From JAXMCI01 sp046349435 (GTDB lineage: Bacteria > Pseudomonadota > Alphaproteobacteria > Dongiales > Dongiaceae): DNA of 64,000 nucleotides. This document shows, piece after piece, positions 17,295 to 25,774 of the stretch. The translations under genes and the position numbers were made by a program. How positions within the stretch are numbered: position 1 is the stretch's first letter; each line of letters starts with the position of its first letter. Below the pieces are notes generated by a model. The model did not search any database. It was not told the DNA's origin and was given only the letters and a program-made list of their open reading frames with translations. The stretch is taken from the NCBI GenBank assembly GCA_046349435.1, contig JAXMCI010000030.1, forward strand, positions 1-64,000. Reading direction: 5' to 3'.

Positions 17295-17405
17295 GCGGGC
17301 CGGCCGACTCTAGCGATTGCCGCCCGGGCGGTCCATTGACAGACTCCGCCCCGGGCCGACGGCGCGGCGCTCGCGCGAACCGGCCGCCCGCCGCGGGAGG
17401 ACGCC

Positions 17406-18302
17406 ATGGACCAGCTGCCGATCATCGATGCGCACCACCATCTCTGGGACCTCGAGCATGGCCGCTATCCCTGGCTGCAGGGGCCGATGGCGGCGCGCTC
17501 CTTCGGCGACTTCTCGGCGATCCGCCGCAGCTACCTGATCGACGACTTCCTCGCCGACACCAGGAACCAGAACGTGGTGAAGTCGGTGCACCTGCAGGCC
17601 GAGTACGACCATGCCGACCCGGTGGCCGAGACCCGCTGGCTGCAGGGCGTCGCCGACCGGCACGGCTTCCCGCATGGCATCGTCGCCTATGCCGACCTCG
17701 CCGCGCCCGGCCTGCGCGGCGTGCTCGAGCAGCATTGCCAGTACCGCAACGTCCGCGGCATCCGGCAGATCGTCAACTGGCACCCCGATCCGCTGAAGAC
17801 CTTCACCGCCAGCCCCGACATCATCCCCAGCGCGACATGGCAGTCCGGCTACGCGCTGCTGCGCGACTTCGGGCTCTCCTTCGACCTGCAGATCTACCCG
17901 TCGCAGATGGAGGATGGCTGGCAGCTGGCGCGGCGCTTCCCGGACACCCAGATCATCCTCAACCACACCGGCATGCCGGCCGATCGCACGGCGGACGACA
18001 TCGCCTTCTGGCGCAAGGGCATGCGGCGGCTGGCCGAGGCGCCCAACGTGGCCTGCAAGATCTCCGGCCTCGGCATGGTCGACACGACCTGGACCGCCGA
18101 CAGCATCCGGCCGTTCGTGCTGGATACGATCGAGGCCTTCGGGGTCGACCGCTGCCTGTTCGCCAGCAATTTTCCGGTCGACAAGCTGTTCAGCAGCTAC
18201 GACGCGGTCTTCGATGCCTTCAAGGCGATCACTCGCGACTTCCCGCCGGCGGACCGGGCGAAGCTGTTCCACGACAACGCGGCGCGGCTCTATCGCATCT
18301 GA
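17406..18302 (+). CDS. Amidohydrolase-family protein (TIM-barrel, COG3618-like)
   Basis: 298 residues, metal-dependent hydrolase of the amidohydrolase superfamily. The first-strand metal motif DAHHHLWD (His10-x-His12) is present, followed by LQAEYDHADP, GIVAYADLAAPG, NVRGIRQIVNWHP, the conserved LNHTGMP after strand 6, and FASNFPVDKL near the end, where the last-strand Asp is expected. Members hydrolyse lactones or act as decarboxylases on aromatic acids. The lactonase-like subgroup (2-pyrone-4,6-dicarboxylate hydrolase, L-fuconolactonase relatives) is the closest by feel. The ATG at 17406 follows GGGAGG. It is monocistronic and divergent from the DUF2272 gene. Confidence 0.85.
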   Translation: MDQLPIIDAHHHLWDLEHGRYPWLQGPMAARSFGDFSAIRRSYLIDDFLADTRNQNVVKSVHLQAEYDHADPVAETRWLQGVADRHGFPHGIVAYADLAAPGLRGVLEQHCQYRNVRGIRQIVNWHPDPLKTFTASPDIIPSATWQSGYALLRDFGLSFDLQIYPSQMEDGWQLARRFPDTQIILNHTGMPADRTADDIAFWRKGMRRLAEAPNVACKISGLGMVDTTWTADSIRPFVLDTIEAFGVDRCLFASNFPVDKLFSSYDAVFDAFKAITRDFPPADRAKLFHDNAARLYRI

Positions 18303-18390
18303 GCGGTCGGACCTTGCGTCCGGCCGGTCGTCGCGTCTCCGCGTGCCAGGCTTGTCGCCTCTGCGGCGCACCGGCGCCGGGGCGCGGTCC

Positions 18391-18597
18391 TCAGTGAGGC
18401 GTGCACCAGCGGATGCGCTCGTGGCGGTGGATGTTCTCCTCGCAGTAGACCTCGTCCTGGTGGGTGGCATCCGGGTTCGGACGCTGGCAGAGGCTGTCGC
18501 GGTCCTGCAGCTTCGTCGGCGGCGGCCGGTCGGCGGGATTGCAGGCGGCGAGCGCCAGCAACGGCAGCAATGCGAGATGAACGGCGGTCGAACGCAT
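18391..18597 (-). CDS. Small hypothetical lipoprotein
   Basis: 68 residues. A short signal peptide ends in the lipobox LALAAC (Cys19). The mature part is polar, with three further cysteines (SLCQRP, VYCEEN, RWCTPH) close to the C-terminus. I recognise no family. The ATG at 18597 is the only start that gives a proper signal peptide. It lies convergent with the amidohydrolase gene and divergent from the first allene-oxide-cyclase-like gene. Confidence 0.55.
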   Translation of the reverse strand: MRSTAVHLALLPLLALAACNPADRPPPTKLQDRDSLCQRPNPDATHQDEVYCEENIHRHERIRWCTPH

Positions 18598-18755
18598 CGT
18601 CGGGTCGAGCGCGGCGGATTGCTGCCATGACGGGTAGCACGGCGGCGGTGCCCGCGGCAAAGCCTGCGAGCCGGCTGGCGCAGGTTGAGCTATGATCGCC
18701 GGCAGGCCGCCCGGCCACGCATCGGCCGGGTGTCCACCACAAGGGAGGATCCGCC

Positions 18756-19217
18756 ATGCCCGCAACTCTGCGCCTGCTGTCCGCGGCCGGGCTCGCCGCC
18801 CTGCTCGGCCTCGCTCTGCCGGCCGTGGCACGGGCCGACGACGACCACGAGACGTTCACGCTGGTCGAGCGCGCCACGTCCGACGCCGTCACCGACATCG
18901 GGGCCAAGGGCGATAGCGTCGGCGACCTGCTGACCTTCGCCAACGAGCTCTACGACCAGGCCAACGCCAAGAAGGTCGGCAGCGACAATGGCTGGTGCAT
19001 CCGCACGGCCGCCGGCAAGGCCTGGGAGTGCAGCTGGACGACGACCCTGGAGGGCGGCCAGATCACCGTCGAGGGGCCGTTCTACGACGCCGGCGATTCG
19101 GTGCTGGCGGTGACCGGCGGCACCGGCAAGTACAGCAAGGCGCGCGGCGAGATGAAGCTGCACGCCCGGGACGCCCAGGGCAGCGCCTACGATTTCGCCT
19201 ACGACCTCAAGGACTGA
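18756..19217 (+). CDS. Secreted allene-oxide-cyclase-like (dirigent-barrel) protein, copy 1
   Basis: 153 residues with a signal peptide (cleavage near ARADDD, residue 26-28). The mature domain resembles bacterial AOC-like barrel proteins: FTLVERATSD, IGAKGDSVGDLLTFANELYD, a central GWCIRTAAGKAWECSW strand pair with two Cys, GQITVEGPF, and the hallmark AVTGGTGKYSKARGEM. Plant relatives (allene oxide cyclase, dirigent proteins) steer the stereochemistry of reactive intermediates. No function is known for bacterial ones. The start follows AAGGGAGGA. A TATGAT at 18692-18697 could be its -10 box. The next gene is a tandem paralogue. Confidence 0.75.
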   Translation: MPATLRLLSAAGLAALLGLALPAVARADDDHETFTLVERATSDAVTDIGAKGDSVGDLLTFANELYDQANAKKVGSDNGWCIRTAAGKAWECSWTTTLEGGQITVEGPFYDAGDSVLAVTGGTGKYSKARGEMKLHARDAQGSAYDFAYDLKD

Positions 19218-19331
19218 GCGGCGCCCCGCGCGGCCGCTGCTTCCGCCTGGCGGGGGTGGCGGCCGCGCAACGCAGCGCATGACGCGGCGCGGATCTATAG
19301 TGGCGGCCCGTTTGCCTGAGGGGGAACCGCC

Positions 19332-19787
19332 ATGCGCACCACGACCACCGTCATCACGGCCGGAGCGGCCGCGCTCCTGCTCGGCCTCGCCGCCGCCGGC
19401 GCTGCGGCCGACGAGGGCAGGCGCTTCACCGTCGTCGAGCGGGCGGTATCCGACACCGTCACCGACACCGGGGCCAAGGGCGACAGCGTCGGCGACCTGC
19501 TGACCTTCGCCAATCAGCTCTACGACGAGGCCAACGCGACGGCGGTCGGCAGCGACAATGGCTGGTGCATCCGCACCGTCGTCGGCAAGGCGTGGGAATG
19601 CACCACCACGATCATGCTGCCGGACGGCCAGATCGCCATCGCCGGCCCCTATCTCGACGGCCGCGATTCGACCATGGCGGTGACCGGCGGCACCGGGCGG
19701 TACGGCAGGGCGCGCGGCGAGATGAAGCTGCACTGGCGGGACGCCCAGGGCACCGCCTTCGACTTCGTCTTCGCCCTCGAGGACTGA
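19332..19787 (+). CDS. Secreted allene-oxide-cyclase-like (dirigent-barrel) protein, copy 2
   Basis: 151 residues, clearly a duplicate of the preceding gene. It shares AKGDSVGDLLTFAN, the GSDNGWCIRT block, GKAWEC and VTGGTG plus RARGEMKLH, and even the upstream phrase ending AACCGCC/GATCCGCC before ATG. The signal peptide is diverged (MRTTTTVITAGAAALLLGLA, then AAADEG). It has its own leader of 114 nt, with TATAGT at 19296-19301 as a possible -10 and GAGGGGGA as ribosome-binding site, so it may be expressed separately from copy 1. It ends 16 nt before the MFS exporter gene, suggesting co-transcription with that transporter. Confidence 0.75.
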   Translation: MRTTTTVITAGAAALLLGLAAAGAAADEGRRFTVVERAVSDTVTDTGAKGDSVGDLLTFANQLYDEANATAVGSDNGWCIRTVVGKAWECTTTIMLPDGQIAIAGPYLDGRDSTMAVTGGTGRYGRARGEMKLHWRDAQGTAFDFVFALED

Positions 19788-19803
19788 GCCCCGCAACCGG
19801 CCG

Positions 19804-21180
19804 ATGAGCCAGCGAGGGGAGCCGGCGGCGGACGGGCTGCCGCTGCCGCGGCGGCTGTGGGCAATCGTCACCGTCGCCGTCGCCATCATCATGGCGGTGC
19901 TCGACGGCTCGATCGCCAACGTCGCGCTGCCGACTATCGCGCGCAGCGTCGCCGCCTCCCCCGCCGACGCGATCTGGGTGGTCAACGCCTACCAGCTCTC
20001 GGTCACCGTGGCGCTGCTGCCGCTCGCCTCATTGGGCGAGATCTGGGGCTATGCCCGCATCTACCGGGCGGGGCTGGCGCTGTTCGTGCTCGCCTCGCTC
20101 GCCTGCGCGCTCTCCGATTCGCTGCTCACCCTCAGCCTGGCGCGCATCGCCCAGGGCTTCGGCGCCGCCGGGGTGCTGAGCGTCAACAGCGCGCTGGTGC
20201 GGTTCATCTATCCGCGCCGGGCGCTCGGCCGCGGGCTCGGCGTCAACGCCATGATGGTGGCGATCGCGGCGGCGGCCGGGCCGAGCGTCGCCGCGGCGAT
20301 CCTGTCGGCGGCGAGCTGGCCCTGGCTGTTCCTGGTCAACCTGCCGACCGGGCTGGCCGCCCTGGCGCTGTCGCGCAGCCTGCCGCGCACGCCGCGCGCC
20401 GCCCACCGCTTCGACTGGCGCAGCGCGCTCCTGAGCGCGCTCGCCTTCGGCCTGCTGGTCGCCACGGTCGACGAGATCGGCCATGGCGGGCGGGGCTGGC
20501 TGGCGGGGCTGCTGCTGGCCGGCGGCGCCGTCGCCGCCACGGCGCTGGTGCGGCGCGAGCTGCCGCGCAAGGCGCCGCTGCTGCCGGTCGACCTGCTGCG
20601 CATCCCCGCCTTCGCGCTCTCGGTCTCGACCTCGGTCGGCGCCTTCGCGGCGCAGACCGCGGCCTATGTCGCGCTGCCCTTCTACCTGGAGAACACGCTC
20701 GGCCGGAGCGCGGTCGAGACCGGCCTGCTGATGACCCCGTGGCCGCTGGCGCTGGCGATCACCTCGCCGCTCGCCGGGCTGCTCGCCGACCGCGTCGCCG
20801 CCGGGCTGCTCGGCGGCGTCGGCCTCGCCCTCTTCGCCACCGGCCTGACGCTGCTGGCGCTGCTGCCGGAGGCGCCCGGCGCCGCCGATATCGCCTGGCG
20901 CATGGCGCTGGCCGGGCTCGGCTTCGGCCTGTTCCAATCGCCCAACAACCGCGCCATCGTGACCTCGGCGCCGCGCGAGCGGACCGGCGGGGCGAGCGGC
21001 ATGCTGGGCACGGCCCGGCTGCTCGGCCAGACCACCGGCGCGGCGCTGGTGGCGCTGATCTTCGGGCTGCTGCCGGAGGCCGGCGCCCAGCCGGCGCTGT
21101 TCCTCGCCGGCGGGCTGGCGGTGATCGGGGCGGCGGTCAGCCTGACGCGGCTCGCCGCACCGCCGGCCAGCCACGGCTGA
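19804..21180 (+). CDS. MFS transporter, DHA2/EmrB-like drug exporter
   Basis: 458 residues, almost entirely hydrophobic, with about 14 predicted membrane segments. Family motifs: MAVLDGSIANVALPTIA in TM1 (the D-x-x-I/V-V-N-V-A-L-P signature of the 14-TM DHA2 group), WVVNAYQLSVTVALLPLASLGEIWG (loop 2-3) and ARIAQGFGAAGVLSVNSALV (motif C-like). These proteins export drugs or amphipathic metabolites with proton influx. The substrate is unknown. It lies 16 nt after the second AOC-like gene. A short GGCGTC-GGC-GACGCC hairpin directly follows the stop (21181-21195), between convergent genes. Confidence 0.85.
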   Translation: MSQRGEPAADGLPLPRRLWAIVTVAVAIIMAVLDGSIANVALPTIARSVAASPADAIWVVNAYQLSVTVALLPLASLGEIWGYARIYRAGLALFVLASLACALSDSLLTLSLARIAQGFGAAGVLSVNSALVRFIYPRRALGRGLGVNAMMVAIAAAAGPSVAAAILSAASWPWLFLVNLPTGLAALALSRSLPRTPRAAHRFDWRSALLSALAFGLLVATVDEIGHGGRGWLAGLLLAGGAVAATALVRRELPRKAPLLPVDLLRIPAFALSVSTSVGAFAAQTAAYVALPFYLENTLGRSAVETGLLMTPWPLALAITSPLAGLLADRVAAGLLGGVGLALFATGLTLLALLPEAPGAADIAWRMALAGLGFGLFQSPNNRAIVTSAPRERTGGASGMLGTARLLGQTTGAALVALIFGLLPEAGAQPALFLAGGLAVIGAAVSLTRLAAPPASHG

Positions 21181-21208
21181 GGCGTCGGCGACGCCGGGGC
21201 AGCGCGGC

Positions 21209-22837
21209 TCAGAACCCCAGCGCCGCGCCGTCCATGCGCGGGTCCGAGCCGCCGGTCAGCACCCCGCGCTGCCAGTCGATGGCGATGCACTGGCCGCCGC
21301 CGAGCGCACCGTCGGCGGGGATCACGCGGTGGCCGCGGGCGGCCAGCCCCTCGACCGACGCGGCCGGCACGCCGCGCTCGGCCTCCACCGCCGCGCCGTC
21401 GTGGAAGACCCGGGCGAGGTCGAGCCCGGCCTGCGGGTCGAGCCCGTGGTCGATCAGGTTGGTCAGCAGGTGGACATGGCCGAAGGGCTGGTAGTGGCCG
21501 CCCATCACGCCGTAGGAATAAAGCACCCGGCCGTCGCGCACCGCCATCCCCGGCATGATGGTGTGGAGCGGCCGCTTGCCCGGGCCGATGCAGTTGGGAT
21601 GCTCGGGATCGAGCCGGAAGCTCAGCCCGCGATTGTGCAGCACCACGCCGCTGCCGGTCGCCACGATGCCGCTGCCGAAGGCCTTGTAGACGGAGTTGAT
21701 CAGGCTGACCGCGTTGCGGTCGCGGTCGACCACCGTGAGGTAGATGGTGTCGCTGCGCGTCCGCAGCGGCCGCGGCAGCGCGACGGCGGCCCGCGCCGGG
21801 TCGATGGTGGCGGCGAGCGCCGCGGCATAGCCGGGCGCCAGCAGCTCCTCGACCGGCACCGCGGCGAAGCGCTGGTCGGCGACGAAGGCGTCGCGGTCGC
21901 GATAGGCGAGCCGCCCGGCCTCGATCTCGAGATGCAGACGCTCCGCCGACAGCGGCGCCAGCGACCCGAGGTCGAAGGCCTGCAGGATGTTCAGCATCAG
22001 CAGGGCGGTTATGCCCTGGTTGTTGGGCGGGATCTGGCAGACCTCGACGCCGCGGTAGGAGGTCCGGATCGGCGTCACGTACTCGCCGGCCGCGGCGGCG
22101 AAGTCGGCGAGCTCGTGCAGCCCGCCGCGGGCCTTGAGCGCCCGCACCATGTCGGCCGCGACGCGGCCCTGGTAGAAGCCGGCGCGCCCCTCGCGGGCGA
22201 TGGTGCGCAGCGTCTCGGCGAGCGCCGGGTTGCGGTGCACCTCGCCCATCCGGAGCGGCCGGCCGCCGGGCAGGAAGAGCCGCGCGGAGTCGGGATCGGC
22301 GGCGAGATGGGCGACCGAGCCGGCCCAGTTGTCCTCCGCCTGGGCGTGCACCGGGAAGCCGTCCTCGGCATAGCGGATGGCCGGCGCCAGCAGCGCCGCC
22401 ATCTCCATCGTGCCGTGGTCGGCGACCAGCCGGGTCCAGGCATCGATGGCGCCCGGGACGGTGACGGCGTGCGGGCTGCGCTCGGTGATCGCGGCGATGC
22501 CGTGGGCGCGATACCAGTCGGGCGTCGCCGCGGCCGGTGCCCGGCCCGACCCGTTGTAGCCGATCAGCCGGTCCTCGCCGCGCGGCGCCATGATGACGAA
22601 GCAGTCGCCGCCGATGCCGGTCTGGTGCGGCTCGACCACCGCCAGCACGGCGGCGGCGGCCACCGCGGCGTCGAGCGCGTTGCCGCCGCGCCGCAGGATG
22701 TCGAGCGCCGCTGCGGTCGCCAGCGGGTTGGGGGTCGCCGCCATGACATCGGGGGCGAGCGCCGGGGAACGCCCGGGCAGCTGTAAGTCGCGCATCGGCG
22801 GGCCTGGCTGGAAGGGGGTGGGGCTGCGATCCTTCAT
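21209..22837 (-). CDS. ggt: Gamma-glutamyltransferase-family protein
   Basis: 542 residues, an Ntn-hydrolase made as one chain that self-cleaves. The N-terminal part has MAATPNPLATAAALDILRRGG and EPHQTGIGGDCFVI (G-I-G-G loop). The nucleophile is Thr364 in RSDTIYLTVVD, where autocleavage would expose it as the new N-terminus. The small subunit carries the GPGKRPLHTIMPGM segment and the MGGHYQPFGHVHLL block. Members transfer or hydrolyse gamma-glutamyl groups, or act as acylases and oxamate amidohydrolases. There is no obvious signal peptide, so a cytoplasmic non-glutathione role is possible. A second in-frame ATG at residue 15 (MRDLQLPGRSP) is an alternative start. Confidence 0.85.
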   Translation of the reverse strand: MKDRSPTPFQPGPPMRDLQLPGRSPALAPDVMAATPNPLATAAALDILRRGGNALDAAVAAAAVLAVVEPHQTGIGGDCFVIMAPRGEDRLIGYNGSGRAPAAATPDWYRAHGIAAITERSPHAVTVPGAIDAWTRLVADHGTMEMAALLAPAIRYAEDGFPVHAQAEDNWAGSVAHLAADPDSARLFLPGGRPLRMGEVHRNPALAETLRTIAREGRAGFYQGRVAADMVRALKARGGLHELADFAAAAGEYVTPIRTSYRGVEVCQIPPNNQGITALLMLNILQAFDLGSLAPLSAERLHLEIEAGRLAYRDRDAFVADQRFAAVPVEELLAPGYAAALAATIDPARAAVALPRPLRTRSDTIYLTVVDRDRNAVSLINSVYKAFGSGIVATGSGVVLHNRGLSFRLDPEHPNCIGPGKRPLHTIMPGMAVRDGRVLYSYGVMGGHYQPFGHVHLLTNLIDHGLDPQAGLDLARVFHDGAAVEAERGVPAASVEGLAARGHRVIPADGALGGGQCIAIDWQRGVLTGGSDPRMDGAALGF

Positions 22838-22979
22838 AGCGCGTTCCGAGGCCCGCCGCAGCAGCCAAGCGGAGGCGCCGGGCGCGCCGTCGGCCAGGCG
22901 CCGCAGCAGAATGTCAAGTCTTCACCGTGCACGGTCAAGCCGCCCGCCGCGGCTGCACATAGGATCCCGGCGATATGGG

Positions 22980-23351
22980 ATGGTGGCGCCGGAGATCCCG
23001 CCCAGGGACGCGGCGACCGCCGCCGATGGCTCGACCCTCGACGGTGAGCGCATGTACCAGATCAATCCCGACGACCTGCATCTGGCCGAGGAGTTCCGTG
23101 GGAACCCCATCGGCAAGCACAGCCCAGAGCTGCAGCGGCTGCTGAACCTGTTCCGCGGCGAGGCGATGGCCGACAAGTACGTGCTGGTCTGCACCAAGCC
23201 GCACGAGCGCTGGGTGCTCGCCCAGTTGACCGGCGTGCGCGGCAAGCCGGTCAAGCTCTCCAACCACGTCTTCGACCGCATCGAGGACGCGGAGTGGCAC
23301 GTCTTCAAGCTGCGCTGGAAGAAGTACACGGGCCGCGACCTGCCGGACTGA
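22980..23351 (+). CDS. dmfA1: N,N-dimethylformamidase alpha (small) subunit-like protein
   Basis: 123 residues. The core runs INPDDLHLAEEFRGNPIGKH, SPELQRLLNLFRGEAMADKY, VLVCTKPHERWVLAQLTGVRGKPV, HVFDRIEDAEWHVFKLRWKKYTGRDL. This matches the small subunit of DMFase, which pairs with the large subunit encoded immediately downstream. The usual length is about 130 residues. DMFase hydrolyses N,N-dimethylformamide to dimethylamine and formate, and related amides. Start: ATG at 22980; an ATG at 23052 (MYQINPDD) is possible and would shorten it by 24 residues. It is the first gene of a seven-gene run on the plus strand with the transporter. Confidence 0.8.
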   Translation: MVAPEIPPRDAATAADGSTLDGERMYQINPDDLHLAEEFRGNPIGKHSPELQRLLNLFRGEAMADKYVLVCTKPHERWVLAQLTGVRGKPVKLSNHVFDRIEDAEWHVFKLRWKKYTGRDLPD

Positions 23352-23478
23352 GGCGGGCCGGACCGAGGCCGGGCCGGGCGGCGCCCGCCGCGGTGCCGCC
23401 CCCTTCCGCCCGCCGCGCCGGACCGACGCGCCGCCGCCCCGCGGCCGGCGCCGTCCACCAACGGAGGATTTTCAGGGG

Positions 23479-25728
23479 ATGAAGACGATCGTTGGCTATT
23501 CCGACAGGATCAGCGCCGTGCCCGGCGACAAGATCCGGTTCATGGTGAGCAGCATCGAGGGCAAGGCCTACCGGGCCGAGATCGTCCGCATCATCCATGG
23601 CGACACCAACCCCAAGGGGCCGGGCTACCGCGAGGAGAAGATCCCCGGCACCACGGTCGAGGGCAGCCACCCCGGCCGCAAGCAGGAGATCCATGCCGGC
23701 TCCTACGTCCTGGTGCCGGACGGACCGCACCTCGCGCTCGGCAGCTTCAGCCTGTCGGCGATGATCTGGCCGACCACGCCGGCCAAGGGCCGCCAGGCGC
23801 TGCTCGGCAAGTGGAGCGAGACCAACCGCAGCGGCTTCGCGCTGGTCATCGACGAGAAGGGCGCGGTCGCCCTGATGCTGGGCGACGGCAAGGGCGGGGT
23901 CGAGACCTTCAGCACCGGCAAGGCGCTGGTCGCCCGCGAGTGGTACCTCGTCTCGGCGACCTACGACGCCGCCAGCAAGGCGGTGAAGGTCTACCAGGAC
24001 CCGGTGGTCGACTACGCCCGCACCGACGATCGCGGCGAGGCCGCCGGCACCAGCAAGCTGGCCGCCCTCGGCCGCAATGCCGCCGGCTTCGCGATGGCCG
24101 CCTGGCACCAGGGCGCCGACGGCAAGCGCCAGGTCTACGGCGCCTGCTACAACGGCAAGATCGACAGCCCGCGGCTCGCCGACCGGGCCCTGTCGCGCCA
24201 CGAGCTGTCGCTGATCCACGGCCGTCCGGTGCCCGACCGGCTGCTGCCCGGCCTGGTCGCCGCCTGGGACTTCGCCGCCGACATCAGCTCGGTCAAGGTC
24301 AGCGACGCCTCGCCGAACCGCCTGCATGGCGAGGTCGTCAACATGCCGGCCCGCGCCATGAAGGGCTACAACTGGGACGGCAGCGAGATGTGCTGGCGGC
24401 ACGCGCCCGAGCAGTATGGCGCGATCCACTTCCACGACGACGACCTCTACGATTCCGGCTGGGAGGTCGATTTCGAGTGGGTGGTGCCGGGCGGGCTGAA
24501 GAGCGGCGTCTACGCCGCCCATGTCTGGACCGACAGCGACGAGGACTACCTGCCCTTCTGCATCCGCCCGCCGCGCGGCAAGCCGACCGCCAAGGCTTGC
24601 TTCCTGCTGCCGACGGCGAGCTACATGGCCTATGCCAACGAGCACATGCCGACCAACGCGACGCTGGCCGAGCTGCTCACCGGCCAGCTGGCGGTGCTCT
24701 ACCCGCACGACGTCTTCCTCAACGAGCATCGCGAGTACGGCGCCTCCAACTACGACACGCACTCGGACGGCAGCGGCGTCTGCTACTCCTCGCGGCTCCG
24801 GCCGATCCTCAACATGCGGCCGAAATACGCCTCCTGGCTGGGCGGCGCCGGCTCCTCGCTGTGGCAGTTCAACGCCGACTCGCACATCACCGACTGGCTC
24901 GAGGGGCAGGGCTTCGACTACGACGTGGTGACCGACGAGGACCTGCATTACGAGGGGCTCGACGTCATCGCCGGCTACAGCGTCATCCTCACCGGCAGCC
25001 ACCCGGAATACTGGTCGAAGCAGGCCTGGGACGCGCTCGACGGCTTCAAGCGGCAGGGCGGCCGGCTGATGTATCTCGGCGCCAACGGCTGGTACTGGCG
25101 GGTCGCCTATCATCCGGAGAAGCCGGGCATGATGGAGGTGCGGCGCGCCGAGGGCGGCATCCGCGCCTGGGCCGCCGAGCCGGGCGAGTACTATCACAGC
25201 TTCACCGGCGAGTTCGGCGGGCTGTGGCGCCGCCAGGGCCGGCCGCCGCAGGTGATGGCCGGCACCGGCTTCTCGGCCCAGGGCTTCGACATCTCCTCCT
25301 ACTACAAGCGCAAGCCGGACAGCTTCGACCCGCGCGCCGCCTTCATCTTCGAGGGCGTGGGGAAGGACGAGATCATCGGCGATTTCGGCCTGATCGGCGA
25401 CGGTGCGGCCGGTCTCGAGCTCGACCGGGCGGACCGGCTGCTCGGCACCCCGCCGAACGCGCTGGTGCTGGCCTCCTCCGAGGGCCACACCGACATCTAC
25501 CTGGTGGTCTGCGAGGAGCTCCTGATCAACTACCCGGCGACCTCGGGCTCGCAGAGCGACCTGGTGCGCGCCGACATGGTCTTCTACGAGACGCCGTCGG
25601 GCGGCGCCGTGTTCTCGTCGAGCTCGATCGCCTGGGCGGGCAGCCTGTCGCACAACGGCTACGACAACAACGTCTCGCGCATCACCGGCAACGTGCTGAA
25701 GCGGTTCCTCGACGAGCGGCCGTTCTGA
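23479..25728 (+). CDS. dmfA2: N,N-dimethylformamidase beta (large) subunit-like amidohydrolase
   Basis: 749 residues, close to the roughly 760 of known DMFase large subunits. N-terminal part: small beta domain (IVGYSDRISAVPGDKIRFMV) followed by a LamG-like jelly roll (GSFSLSAMIWPTTP...LLGKWSE...WYLVSATYDAASKAVKVYQD). The catalytic domain begins near residue 330 (EVDFEWVVPGGLKSGVYAAHV) and contains LPTASYMAYANEHM, YDTHSDGSG, VVTDEDLHYEG and LTGSHPEYWS, where His508 and Glu510 (H-P-E) resemble the iron-binding pair I recall from the Paracoccus enzyme. A strong GGAGGA ribosome-binding site stands before the ATG. The natural substrate may be DMF or another N-alkylated amide; the attached importer suggests an externally supplied compound. 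No signal peptide is visible. Confidence 0.88.
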   Translation: MKTIVGYSDRISAVPGDKIRFMVSSIEGKAYRAEIVRIIHGDTNPKGPGYREEKIPGTTVEGSHPGRKQEIHAGSYVLVPDGPHLALGSFSLSAMIWPTTPAKGRQALLGKWSETNRSGFALVIDEKGAVALMLGDGKGGVETFSTGKALVAREWYLVSATYDAASKAVKVYQDPVVDYARTDDRGEAAGTSKLAALGRNAAGFAMAAWHQGADGKRQVYGACYNGKIDSPRLADRALSRHELSLIHGRPVPDRLLPGLVAAWDFAADISSVKVSDASPNRLHGEVVNMPARAMKGYNWDGSEMCWRHAPEQYGAIHFHDDDLYDSGWEVDFEWVVPGGLKSGVYAAHVWTDSDEDYLPFCIRPPRGKPTAKACFLLPTASYMAYANEHMPTNATLAELLTGQLAVLYPHDVFLNEHREYGASNYDTHSDGSGVCYSSRLRPILNMRPKYASWLGGAGSSLWQFNADSHITDWLEGQGFDYDVVTDEDLHYEGLDVIAGYSVILTGSHPEYWSKQAWDALDGFKRQGGRLMYLGANGWYWRVAYHPEKPGMMEVRRAEGGIRAWAAEPGEYYHSFTGEFGGLWRRQGRPPQVMAGTGFSAQGFDISSYYKRKPDSFDPRAAFIFEGVGKDEIIGDFGLIGDGAAGLELDRADRLLGTPPNALVLASSEGHTDIYLVVCEELLINYPATSGSQSDLVRADMVFYETPSGGAVFSSSSIAWAGSLSHNGYDNNVSRITGNVLKRFLDERPF

Positions 25729-25774
25729 GCGGCGGCCGACCTCGTCCTCGAAGGCAGGGAGTGGGAGAACAACG

